From contig OW804094.1 of NCBI GenBank assembly GCA_942159475.1, forward strand, positions 61,314,966 through 61,378,965: a DNA stretch of 64,000 nucleotides. Direction: 5' to 3'. The notes beneath the pieces are model-generated. The model made no database searches and was not told the DNA's origin. It was given only the letters and a program-made list of their open reading frames with translations. Shown here piece after piece: positions 53,560-64,000 of this stretch. The position numbers and the translations under genes were made by a program. This DNA comes from Sthenelais limicola (taxonomy: Eukaryota; Annelida; Polychaeta; Phyllodocida; Sigalionidae). Positions within the stretch are counted from its first letter, which is position 1. Every line of letters starts with the position of its first letter.

Positions 53560-54480
53560 TTTTTCGTCCATAAGGCACTATTAACTAGCACCCTTTACAT
53601 AAAAAGGCACTGTTAACTAGCGCCCTTTACATAAAATAAAAGCACCAAAACGTAGCGCCAATATTAACCAAGTAATGATACATTAAGTTACATGTACGCC
53701 ACAAAAAAGGTATGGTAGGTGGCAATAGATGTTGATGCTTTTGATATTAAAAGTATCAAAAAACAAAAAAAGGGGCACCAATATAGTTCTACTATATAGA
53801 GCGCGAACATATACGCGAATATTAACCAAGTAATGATACATATCAAGTTACACACATACGCCCCCAAAAAAAGACGTGGAAGGTGGCGATAGATGTTTAC
53901 TTTTGATATTAAAAGTATCAAAAAACAAAAAGGGGCACCAATATAGTTCTACTATATAGAGCACCTAATTACCTGCCTGATCCACCAATATAGTTATACT
54001 ATATACGCAAATATCAAGTTACACACGTACGCCAAAAAAAAGGTATGGAAGGCGGCGATAGACTTTTGATACTGAAAGTATCAAAAATATAGAGTATCAA
54101 AAATACAGAGCACAAACATATACCTAATTACTCGCTGAATTCCCCCGATATAGTTCTACTACACAAGACATACGCACCAATATAGTTCTACTACAGACAC
54201 ATGCACCAATATAGTTCTACTATATAGAGCACAAGACATATATCTGAGAATAAAGTCTAATCGAAAGTCAACTGTTCGATGTTTACTTTTGATACTGAAA
54301 GTATAAAAAATATAGAGCACAAACATATACCTAATTACTCGCTGGATCCCCACCAATATAGTTCTAATACACAAGACATATGCATCAATATAGTTTTACT
54401 AAAGACGCATGCACCAATATAGTTCTACTATATAGAGCACAAGACATATATCTGAGAATAAAGTCTAATCGAAAGTCAAC
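53560..54480. repeat. Satellite-like array of two alternating hairpin motifs
   Basis: ATATAGTTCTACTATAT (7-bp stem, TCT loop) recurs about nine times between 53775 and 54435, usually in CACCA...AGAGCAC context. A second motif, TTTTGATACTGAAAGTATC (or with ATTAA in the loop), recurs at about 53735, 53895, 54065 and 54285. Units near 53690-53800 and 53830-53960 are the best preserved. No coding role is apparent. Confidence 0.75.
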
Positions 54481-54839
54481 CGCTATCGAGCAGGAAGGGT
54501 TTTATCAGAAAGGGAGAAGGCAAAAAAAACAACACCCAAACAGTAAACGATAACAAGTAAAAACGGTTCTATACCTTTTTCCGCCAGTGCGTTTCCCCCG
54601 CACCTTTTCGCACCATATGCCTTTGTCTGCTAAAGTGGATTCAGAAGGAATGTACCTATTTCCGCCACACTAAGACCTGGTTGTGCATTTTCGCTCCACC
54701 CGACTGCACTGTGCCATGTTGTGTGCACCACTCAATGGAGCCCATCCCTTCAAACCCCGTCAGTGCCATGCATTGTTTCGTGGAAAGAATTACTCTACAT
54801 GTGTCGGCGTTTATCTCAGAAAGTATTCAAGATTTTTTC

Positions 54840-55230
54840 AAAAGAAAAACTGTTTCGAATAGCTACATATGTCCACTCAATTCCTGGAAGGTAACATCAT
54901 TATAGCCCTATTTCTTCAACCTTTTGTCTTGATTGTTGCACAGACACTATAATTATAACATAATATTTCTACAGCGCTAAACCCTTCGGCCGAAATAATT
55001 TGTCCAACTGTTCCGGCTTGTATTACAAAAACTATCCATGGCTTTTTTTTAAAAAAACTGAATTACATAGCTGCATATGTCCACTCAAATGTGTAAAGGT
55101 AACGTCATTATGGACTTGTTCTTTCTGCCTTTTCTCTTGATCGTCGCACAAACACTATATACTATGTTTCTACAACCCTGAACCCCTTCAGCAGAAATAA
55201 TTGATCTACATGTTTCGGCATACATGTATT
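54840..55230 (+). repeat. Diverged tandem duplication, ~205-bp period
   Basis: Blocks at 54840-55015 and 55045-55220 share AGCTACATATGTCCACTCAA/AGCTGCATATGTCCACTCAA, GGTAAC(A/G)TCATTAT, TTGATTGTTGCACAGACACT/TTGATCGTCGCACAAACACT and AACC(C/T)CTTC..C.GAAATAATT. Non-coding. Confidence 0.65.
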
Positions 55231-57021
55231 AATACATGAGTCACCGAATATTTGCCTGCTGACTATACCATATAGATACTTCTTTTACCCAATATGATTA
55301 ATTCTCCCAACTGGGCATCATTTCAATTTAGGAGGAAGTTTTTTTAGAATCAAACAGGAGACTGAATCCCAGCTATTTGTTGCCTTCATATAGCAGGGAT
55401 ATTAAGAAAATGGGAGATTATTTACATATATTCTTTAAATAATCGTTACATTAAACTTTGGAAAACCGGCTTAAATATATTTTGAGTAATGAGCATAAAA
55501 GTATTAGGAGATTATTTCAGACACTATTTCGGCAACCGATTGATTCTCTCAGGCCTATCAAAATATACCTTACTAGTTACAATTGCAAAAACAGGCAGAA
55601 AGAATAGCTATGTAATGTTACAATTGTTTCACATATCAATAATAAGGAACATGGCTGTATAGCTTACAGGCTGAACTACCCAAAGCCGCAGAGTTTTTAA
55701 TTTCCAATATGACACCCCCGCCCACTCCCCCTCCTGCCCCCACCCCTTCCCCACACAGACACACTTTATATACTTAATGATATTAGAGAATGAGTCATTA
55801 TGGTTGACCAGCAGTATATTCTATTTCCCCCCATAAATTCATATGAATTCCATTTTACTAGAATACCTTAAAACAACAAAGTAGACGATGTAGGAGACAT
55901 TAAAAGCTTTTTTAACACAAATATTTTTTAGTTAGGCCCTGATTATTTTAAGAAAAACATCAAATAAAACTTCACATATTTGGACGAATGAGAATTATCA
56001 CTTTGTGAAACGTTGTCAATATAATTTATTAAAAAGAAAGTATTTAAGCAATTGTGAAGCGTGTATTGGTCTAAAACTTTTCACCCATGTGTTGCCTTAG
56101 AGTGGGGCGATGTGCCAGCATAGATAGACATGACAAGGAGGTTCTGCTCTTTGATTAAAGATTTATTCAGATCGGACCATTCTAAGTGAAGATTTACAAG
56201 TTTTTGTTTCCATTTAATATTTTCTTTTTTCGGTATTACCAGGTATATTTATATTCATACCCTCGCACAATCTGTGTCTGCCTCTCTCCCCCTCCGCCCC
56301 CTTCATCACTCTCTCTATTCCTCTCTCCTCTCACTCAAGAGAGGGAAAACAAGTATTAAATATGTATATTATCCGACTTGCACATACTTACATAATTCCA
56401 ACCCCTCCCCCGCCCGTACATATCTAATAGTTCTGTATCTACATAATATATATATGTGGCCATTTCCACCAATTTGACGACCACTGAGCTTATATCAGGT
56501 CAAAAATTACAAAATATCATTTCTATAAGAGATTATCATGTATTTGCACCTGAGATATATTAGTATTCATGTGTGAAGTATGGAACAATTTGCGGCAATC
56601 GTTTCTATTCTATTGGGATGGGGAAGAGGGGTATGAAAAACGCAAAACTATGATAAAATGGGTCCTTGCATCATTTGGACAGATAAAGAGAATCATGTTA
56701 TGTAGTATTAAAAATTAAACTAATAATTTTATTGCAATATAATATATGATCGTAAATGCTTATTCAAGCAAGTTTAAACTGATTTGAAACTAACCTTTTA
56801 ATACTTTTCTTGTAGTCTTTACCCAGCTCACAATTTAAATAGATTTTTGTATTACGGTACATCAGTATGGTTATTAAGCAGGTATTGTAATTTAAAAATC
56901 ATCCTAAACCATTTCATCGGTATCTTTATATATCCTCCCAGTTACAGAACAACGGTCGCCTGACAAAATACAAGTGTTTAAGTTCAAGGAAACATTGTTT
57001 TGATCTTTATACATGTACATA
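55231..57021. other. Gene-free stretch
   Basis: AT-rich, with C-rich runs at about 55700-55750 and a CT-rich tract at 56280-56340. No gene is recognised. Confidence 0.5.
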
Positions 57022-57432
57022 ATGTGATGTGTTTCAGGAAAATGAGTCATAAGTCGCAAAAAATAGATTTTGAGATACCATTATTTTTGAAAAGATGAGG
57101 TCAAGCCGATTCCAATGATAGTAAACAGTCTAATAAAATAATAAGTATTTCTAGATTTTAAGTTTGATATTTTCGTTTTTTAAAAAAACGTTTCCAATAT
57201 TTATTGGGGTCACTAAACAGTAAAGTAACTAAATGTAGTCCATATTAGGACCTTTAAAATGAAAGGATATATTACATAGATTGTCCTGAAATTTGATACA
57301 TCGATTGACATAACTTTTAGTGACAAACTCCCCCAACATCAGAACATTCTAATAACGTAATCCTGTCAAAAAAACGCTTTGAAAAATATCAATTTTGCGA
57401 CTTATGACTCATTTTCCTCAAACACATCACAT
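57022..57432. mobile_element. TIR element, miniature copy (411 bp)
   Basis: ATGTGATGTGTTTCAGGAAA at the left end is inverted on the right as TTTTCCTCAAACACATCACAT, with GAGTCATAAGTCGCAAAA just inside both. It is a short relative of the element at 42718-44282. It has no ORF. Confidence 0.78.
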
Positions 57433-58810
57433 ATACTATTTAATTCCCAACGATACAATTTTAGCAATATTGGTCATATTGGGTTTATTTTGAACATATT
57501 CCTCATGTACTTGTAATAATAATATTTAGTATTACGCACCTGGATACATATTCCTGCGATGATTTAAAGGTATATAGGTGTTTTCTTTTCTTTTTTTTGA
57601 GCACCCAGATGGCATTTTCCGTTGAAAAGAGATACCAAATATAATAGAATATATATATGAAAACGGCCGCCTGGTATGTGCGTTATATGGCATTTATCTC
57701 ATCTATGAAAGAAATAGGATGGTATATTTAATTTCTAATTAATAATCAATATTTTCTAGAGGTGATGCCAAAAACTTTCCCTCCCATCGATCCCTGTTCC
57801 TAGCCCCTTTCCCCTCCTCAACTCAATTGTTATCATCCCTCATGCATTCCCATCTTTTTCCATGAAAACCCCGCACTGGGGGTGGGGGTGGGGTTGGATC
57901 AATTTCTTTAGTTCCTGGTGGCTCTACATAAATCTGGGGGAAAAGGTCCAAGACAACAACCCCCCCCACACACACACACACACTTTGAAATAGCCAGCGA
58001 TGCCCCTAGAGAAAAGAGAGGTGGCGGAGAAGGAAGAGGAGGAGGAGGGGGAGATGGCTATGGTAGCGGCGGGGCTATAGCGTTGTCGATCTTCGAGGAA
58101 AACGTGGTTATGTAATATCATTTTTTTTCCATTTATCCTCCATTCAATGACGTCAACATATATATCATCAGAAAGGCAATTATTCAAACTTCAAGTTGGT
58201 ATAAATTATGTTTGTGTACAACATTTATTAAAGGCCTGAAAAATCAAAGAAAAGCTTGTTTTGTTTGCGGCCGCTCACGGGTAAAATATGGAGTGTGCTA
58301 AATGTGGAGCGAATGTGTACAGGGAGAAAGATGTGTGAGTGTGAACTGCAGGTAGAGCGAAAACGGAAATGGGGAAAGTGGAGAATGGGGGGAAAGGTTC
58401 TGGAGTGGCAGGGTTCTGGAGGAATGGGGTTGGTCACCGTAAAAACAATGTAACCAGCATACAGCTGTCATAGGACGTATATAAAAGAACTTTTGAGGGA
58501 AAGAACTTTCCCGTTCAATGTCATATAGCAGGGTATTTACGAAGAAAAAAATCGTGTGATTTCCATAGATAGAGAACTGAAAAATCGGACTTAGATTTTT
58601 TTAAAAAAATGCTCAATTTACAGTAATCCACAACTAATAAAGCTAAAATGTATTTATCGTAGCGAATATTAATTAGCGTGACGTAAACAATACTTTATTT
58701 GCTTGCTTAGCTTACCTTAAGTTCAGCAAAAAAGTAATAAATTTCATAGAACTATTAATTGTACGTTATTTAAAAGAAATTTAAATCCGATATATTCTAG
58801 TGGGTGTTTT
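57433..58810. other. Gene-free stretch with purine-rich tracts
   Basis: A (CA)n run at about 57965-57982, GA/GGAG-rich DNA at 58010-58070, and GGAAAG-rich sequence at 58310-58420. Open frames here are composition artefacts. Confidence 0.5.
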
Positions 58811-58814
58811 ATAC

Positions 58815-59997
58815 CTATGGGTTTTTACATTCTTCGTAAATAGCCTGCCCGGGGTTTTGGATGAAAATGTTTTCATAGTTACTAAGAGAGAAAGGAGGAG
58901 GAGGAGGAACCTTAGTGGGGCGAATAATGGGGGTGGTAAGGGGGCTAACCTCTAGGCGCGTCTTCTTGCGAGCAACAGGGGAGGAAAGTGGAGAGACAGG
59001 CTGGCGGCGTTCGGAGTGTTGAAGGGGAGCGGGTAGGGGGTACAGATAATCTTCGTCATCATTTAGGGGGAGTTGGCTGGGAAGAGGGGGAGGAACACCA
59101 TAAAGTGAGTTGCGGAAGGTAACCGTATTCGCCCTAGGGCGCATACGTTTACTCCCTCGCCCCTGCTGAAGATTTACCTTTCTCTCCGTGGCGCGAGAAA
59201 TAGAAGCGGCAAGGGGATCCAGCAAATAATTAGGCAGAGCTTTACTGATGTAGGGGGTTAGATGTTTGATCGCTGTGGTCTTGGGAGAGTCCGTGGCAGG
59301 AACAGTATTGTCCCTTTCCCCGTTACATACCAATGGGGTTCCACCCGTATTTGGCGCTGGGGTGTCCCCTCCCATGTTAGTTAACTCAAAGTGTTCATTT
59401 TCGGTGTCATCATTTGAAATAAATCGGGAAACAATCGTTCTAATCTGTGTAGCGATGGCCGATTCATTTCGCCCCTGAAAAATGAAAAAACATGTATCAC
59501 ACAACAGTAAAATGCACCAAGTGTATACACAACAATAAAACGCGCTGAGAGTATTACACCTTAATAAAACACGCTAAGACTATCTAAAATGGTGAATTAT
59601 TTCTCTCGCAGTACAAAAGTAGTTCATTACTGTTTACCTTCACAAGTGCCGATTTTGTTGAAAAATCGCTGATGGTTCCATGGGGGAAGGTGGAGATTAT
59701 GGCGGTGGTAGTGCTGGGTTGTCTGGAAGTGGTGTCGGCGGTGGTGGTGGCGGCGGTGGTGGTGGTGGTGGTGGTGGTGGTGGTGGTGGTGGCAGGGACC
59801 CTAGATGAAAACGCAGAAGTGGTGGTGGCGGCGGCGGCGGTGGTGGTGGTGGTGGTGGTGGTAGGGCTGCTGGCGCTCTTTGTGGTGGTGGAGGTGGTGG
59901 AGGTGGTGGTGGTGGTGGTGGTGATGGTGGGGGCACTACTGGCGGTGCTACCGGCCGTGGTGCTGGTGGTGGTGGTGGTGTCAATTAGGTTTGGCAT
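58815..59997 (-). CDS. Uncharacterised two-exon gene with threonine repeat
   Basis: On the minus strand, exon A (59997 to about 59637) starts MPNLIDTTTTTSTTAG and encodes long Thr runs from ACC repeats (about 59737-59990), ending STKSALVK. An intron from GTAAAC to TTTTTTCATTTTTCAG (about 59636-59476) leads in phase to exon B, which reads GRNESAIATQIRTIVSRFIS, a Pro-rich middle and PPPPPFSLSNYENIFIQN, ending at 58815. The frame is also open upstream of the ATG (TPRLYDGETNEE) to a possible acceptor at about 60021, so an earlier exon is likely. Function unknown. It is transcribed away from the gene at 60297; the two share a ~300-base interval. The Thr repeat could vary in length. Confidence 0.55.
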
Positions 59998-60296
59998 TTC
60001 TTCGTTTGTTTCCCCATCATAAAGTCGAGGCGTCGTCTATTTTTTTAAAAAAAAGATGAAACATAGCTATAAGTACAGAGAAAGGGTAAAAGTGATTTTG
60101 TAGGTGGGCGGTGGGCGGGCGGGTGGGCGCATACACTCACGCGCGACGTGAACCGGGTAAAAGCGGCCGCCCTAATCTGTTTACAAAAACAATAAACGCG
60201 GAGACACAATGCATATGGCAATGATATGTTTCCCCTTTTCCATCTTTAAAGGTTATGTCTTGTTTTCACTGGTGGGGTTACAGTCTTGACATAATC

Positions 60297-61556
60297 ATGT
60301 CCGAGGCTGGTTTCAAAAGTATCGAGGAGCAAATTTTATCAACGCGAGAATTTATACGGGAGATCCAAGTTCTTGAAATTGAAGCTAAGGCTAATCTTCA
60401 GGTTCTTCTTACCAAACAACAACAAGAACGAGAAAATAACGAAATTCTATCTGTTTTAACTGAAGAAACAAATCCTTTCAGACAGGAAACATTACCCTTC
60501 GAGCGGTATAGAGAAATTCAGGATTTTAGGACAACACCCCTTGAAAAGGAGAAGTTACCTTTTGAAGGGTATCAAGAAATTCAAGAGACTAAAACAATAT
60601 TTCCTGAATTGTGCCAGCTTTTAGATAACTCTCTCACTTCTACTTCTACCCCAACTTCTACACCCTTGGACGGATCATTTGTGGGCTATACAACCCCTTC
60701 CTCAAACGTCCCTTTTGGTTTAGAATCCGTTTTTCCTACTCCTATCTCCGAGCAAGCTACGCCTTCCACTTCAAGACCCGTGCAACAATTTCCCACTTCA
60801 AGTTCTTCTCAAGAAAATCTCGAGCAAAGCTTTGAACCTACGCCTTCCACTTCAAGCCCCAAATCTCAACCAGGGCGACTATTTTCAGCTTCCACAGGAG
60901 CACAGCCCACGGCAGACGCGCCTGTTAAACTATCTTCCTTTGTTGCATCTTCTAAAATCGCTAATCCTTGCCCTCCAAATACCATTACTGTCGCGCTTGT
61001 GGATAACGGTAACGTGTACGCGTTGTTGTCCTTTCCCGCATCAACAACTCACTCCACCCCTGCAAAGGGAAAGGGAAAGGGAAAGGGAAAGGGAAAGGGA
61101 AACAGAGCAAAGACTCTTCAACCTGTGGCGATTACACCCTCATCTTCTCAACCCGTAGTAATTACACCATTAAAAGACAAAAGCGGTAACGTTGTGCCAA
61201 TAAATATTTTTCCAGTTTCCCCTACATCAGATGATGATGATAGATGATGATGATGATGAAGATCAAGAAGAAGAAAATCAAGAAGTGTTGGGGAGGGGGA
61301 TGCGCGTGAAAAGACCAAGTACGCATGTCTCTGCAGCTAATACCTCTACCTCTTTTTGCGGGTTTCTCTGTGAGGTTTGTGGGGTAGTGTTTCCGCATAG
61401 AGCAAATATGGCTAGACATAGCTGAAGTCATCATAAGGAACTTAAGCCTAAGAAAACGGCGGGAAAACCTACATGCGTTATTTGCAAGGCGCAATTTAAA
61501 AGAAAGGACATTTTAGCGAGGCATAACATGAGAGGATGCTTTCCATGCCCATATTA
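60297..61556 (+). pseudogene. Uncharacterised coiled-coil/zinc-finger gene, interrupted
   Basis: ATG at 60297 opens MSEAGFKSIEEQILSTREFI; the first ~80 residues are a predicted coiled coil, followed by a Ser/Thr/Pro-rich region. The motif LPFE(R/G)Y(R/Q)EIQ occurs twice (about 60497 and 60557), and there is a (KG)n run from GGGAAA repeats at 61066-61101. The frame stops at TGA after SPTSDDDDR (61245-61247), but a shifted frame goes on DDDDDEDQEEENQEVLGRGM to CEVCGVVFPHRANMARHS and, past a TGA at 61422, CVICKAQFKRKDILARHNMRGC. These are two C2H2/C2HC-type fingers at the C-terminus. At least one frameshift within the GAT repeat and one stop break the gene. It is divergent from 58815-59997. Confidence 0.55.
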
Positions 61557-61665
61557 ACTTTTCATAGCAAACTAGCGTGTATAATGTAGTCAAATATTAA
61601 CTTTTCATAGCAAACCAGCGTGTATAATGTAGTCAAATATTAATTTTCCATAGCAAACTATATTT
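61551..61665 (+). repeat. 43-bp tandem repeat, 2.7 copies
   Basis: Units at 61551-61593 and 61594-61636 differ at a single visible base (ACTAGCG/ACCAGCG). A third, partial and diverged unit follows to 61665. It lies between the interrupted gene and the YR retroelement. Confidence 0.85.
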
Positions 61666-61699
61666 AACCGCTTTTATAAGTAATCCTTAGATGTACACC

Positions 61700-62167
61700 G
61701 GTTTTATGTCTTTCAATGATATTTAATTCTTTGAATCTATTGAACAGTTGCTATTGCTAAATCTAGAACTTGTAGACAAGTTGGTAACGGATGCTAGACC
61801 TTTAACTGAAATCCAGGGAGTCGTCAGCCATTGTATTACCATTTGCCAGAAAGCAGGGTCGCAAGTCTATTCCCTAAAAGCTAGTTTGGCTTACGATAAC
61901 GCTGTTAGGGCCCGTGCCAATAAAACTGGTCTTGCCGCATTCCAGGAAGTTAAACAGGAGGAAGTACTTAGGTGTTACTCTTTTGAAAACTCCCGTAAAA
62001 TCCCTTCTAAATCTACTAAGTCTACCAAGAAGGAAAGGATCTGTTTCAAGTTTAATAACCAGGGTGGTTGCACTGTCAAGAACTGCGAGTACCCACACAA
62101 GTGTTCGGCATGCGGAGCTTCGGAACATGGAGCGAGGGCATGCACGAGTGTGAAGCACACTAAATAG
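61700..62167 (+). CDS. Gag of a YR-type retroelement, 5'-truncated
   Basis: The frame is open from about 61717 (FFESIEQLLLLNLELVDKLV) and ends with TAG at 62165-62167. After a helical part come KKERICFKFNNQGGCTVKNC-EYPH, a CCCH-type finger, and HKCSACGASEHGARAC, a CCHC knuckle. This pairing is familiar from gag proteins of DIRS/Ngaro-like retroelements and would bind element RNA. No ATG or 5' terminal repeat is found, so the copy appears truncated near 61666-61716. The pol frame follows in the same phase with only the TAG between. Confidence 0.75.
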
Positions 62168-64000
62168 GATGAGGCCGTTCGAGAGAAAGTTCAGGTTAAT
62201 GATATTGAATCTAATTGTATAAATAGTGCTTTTATACCATGTAATGATGTTATTGTTGACCATGCGGAGAGTGTATTGTGTAACCAAGGTGTGTTGTTGT
62301 GCGATGATTCCATTCGTGACTATGACCCGGAAGTGGTTACCAAGGTTCCGGCTGACCCGTCCTTGACATTGAGTGACACTGTCATGGCCGATGAATTGGA
62401 ACAATGCCAAGTTTCTTCGAACTTCGCAAGTGGATTGTTTCCATTATTTCTCTCGACGGACCTCGAACAATCTTCAAATCCTGAACAAGGTATTTATGGT
62501 GATATTAGATTGAGTATTACCGAGTTTGGTAGTGCTGGCGCCGATGTATGTAATGATGTATTACTATTTAGAAGTCCAGTTTCACCGCGAGGCCGTATTG
62601 TTGATGTTTTTGCTGCTTGCGCCCGTGGATGTTGTTCTTGTATACATATTTTAGGTGGTACTCGTGCACAATTAAAACCATGTAGGTTCGCTTACCTTTT
62701 ATTCTGCTTACCATATGCCTGTATTGATGTCTATATTGATGTTTTTCACGGAGTATTGGACGGTTTTGATGTGATAGATTCAGATATTGAACCGTATGAC
62801 TGTGCTAACTACAAATCGATCTTAGAACCTGATGTTAAATGCAAAATGGACACTATCGTTGAAAATGAACTGGGTGAAGGCTTTATTTCGGTAGCTGATT
62901 CTACGCCGGAATGTAGTCACGCCTTAGGTGCCGTAGCAAAGCCGGACGGTGGTATCCGTCCAATAACTGACTGCAGTAGACCCATCGGCAAGTCGGTGAA
63001 CGAACATTGTAGTAGTTTAGTTAATGAATTCTCCTACAAATCTATTGATGATGCAGTTCGAATGGTATCAAGTGACTCTCACATGGCAGTCGTGGACATA
63101 AAATCGGCATACAGAGCGGTACCGATCAATCCTGACCATCGTAAATTCTGTGGTTTTAGGTGGGGTGAAGAAGGTGATGAAACCCTATACGTCGACAACA
63201 GACTTTGTTTTGGTCTCAAGACAGGCCCATGCATTTTTAACCACATTTCTAACTTCTTTGTCACATGTATTGTAGAACTTTTAAAATTTCCTGTGGTAAA
63301 TTTTCTAGACGACTTTTTTGTCGCTGGTGATTGTTATGATGACTGTACCTATTACCGTGATATTGTCTTGAATTGTCTCCGCTTCCTGGGTTTTCATGTG
63401 GCCTGGAAGAAAGTAACCGCCCCCTCCACTTCATGTGTCTACCTGGGATTCACAATCAACACTTCTGATATGACTCTTTCTCTCCCCCTTGAGAAAGTAA
63501 AAAAGCTCATCAAACTTGTGGACCTCACCAAGAGTGCGAAATACATGACCAAGAAGGACTTAGAATGGTTCTGTGGATACATTTCGCACTGTGCGGCTGT
63601 GTTTAAAGGTGGTCGAACCTTTTGCCATAGATTTTTTGACATGTATAAAGTGATTATAATGAAGAAACTGACCAGGATCACCATTAGTGATGAAGCCAGA
63701 CTAGACCTACAATGGTGGGGCAGTTTTGCTAAAGCTTTCAACGGTGTGGGTGTCTTGGTAAAGGAAGATTACCATTTACCTATTGTGAGTGATTCTTCAT
63801 CTAGAGGCTTTGCAGCCTTTCTAGGTCCTGATTGGATAGCCGGGACTTGATATGCCAGCTTGTTTTAAATTTGAAAACCATTTGTGCCCTACCCCGATGG
63901 AAGATAACCTGGCGACAAACATTAACATTCAAGAATTGTATCCGATAGTGGCTGGTGTTCGTAGATGGGCCCCTATCTTGAAAGACAAAAATGTCCTGTG
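62168..64000 (+). pseudogene. Reverse transcriptase/RNase H of a YR-type retroelement (runs off window)
   Basis: In phase with gag and open to TGA at 63848-63850, the frame holds AVAKPDGGIRPITDCSRPIG, MAVVDIKSAYRAVPINPDH, LCFGLKTGPCIFNHISN and VVNFLDDFFVAG (the FLDD box), then YLGFTINTSDMTLSLP. This is the RT order of DIRS/Ngaro-type elements. RNase H begins at LPIVSDSSSRGFAAFLG. After a one-base shift near 63845 it continues DMPACFKFENH and NINIQELYPIVAGVRRWAP to the window edge. The recombinase expected downstream is outside. The first ~170 residues after gag are unassigned and Cys-rich in part. Confidence 0.82.

Noticed and set aside
59672..60022. Valine-rich and proline-rich frames over the GGT/ACC repeat
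   Set aside because: Shadow frames of the trinucleotide repeat; only the threonine frame is continued across a good splice pair.
1..64000. CRISPR array, bacterial operon or phage
   Set aside because: Repeats are satellite or TIR types with variable spacing; introns and animal retroelements show eukaryotic DNA.

Overview
This window looks like nuclear DNA from an invertebrate animal, probably marine, although the species cannot be told from the sequence. The evidence is AT-rich non-coding DNA, introns with GT...AG ends, and an animal-type set of transposable elements: gypsy-like LTR elements, APE-type LINEs, tyrosine-recombinase (YR/DIRS-Ngaro-like) retroelements, several TIR families and a piggyBac-like end. 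I found no rRNA genes, CRISPR arrays or bacterial operons. Nearly everything recognisable is mobile or derived from mobile DNA, and most coding pieces are broken.

Layout. 1-1107: broken tyrosine recombinase and 3' end of a YR element. 1313-9045: long inverted arms around a decayed, intron-containing gene of an uncharacterised animal family; the left arm is split by a ~187-bp satellite, which itself holds a 1.5-kb TIR element. 9-19.9 kb: mostly gene-free, with TIR miniatures, a 33-bp-flanked derivative of the YR element and a gypsy RT relic.

19.9-37.9 kb is a readable nest. A LINE reverse-transcriptase gene is split by a 15.25-kb gypsy-like element (20113-35366, TSD CTTG) and, further on, by a processed retrocopy of a host mRNA (36307-37766, 16-bp TSD). 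The gypsy-like element carries gag (interrupted by a LINE 3' end), the start of pol, the basic tail of pol and a long extra ORF in the env position. Inside its pol sits a second LINE on the minus strand (about 25.2-30.8 kb). This LINE encodes an RRM-type ORF1 protein, a NADAR (YbiA-like) domain, an SGNH-type esterase, an APE endonuclease and a reverse transcriptase. The NADAR-SGNH LINE is the most unusual system in the window.

38-46.1 kb: a second, minus-strand gypsy relic split by a copy of the 1.5-kb TIR family. Its 5' LTR is cut by a piggyBac-like end at TTAA. Next come another TIR element and a solo LTR. 47-52.9 kb: two compact sets of unrecognised ORFs, one with a RING-like cysteine/histidine pattern and one with a clear 130-bp intron, separated by an array of CACGTG palindromes. 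53-57.4 kb: a tRNA-like sequence, a hairpin-rich satellite and a miniature TIR element. 58.8-61.6 kb: a divergent pair of unrecognised genes, one with a threonine-coding ACC repeat and the other ending in two zinc-finger-like motifs. 61.7 kb to the end: a YR-type retroelement with gag, an in-frame TAG, reverse transcriptase and the beginning of RNase H, running off the window.

All family assignments rest on motifs read by eye. No database search was possible.
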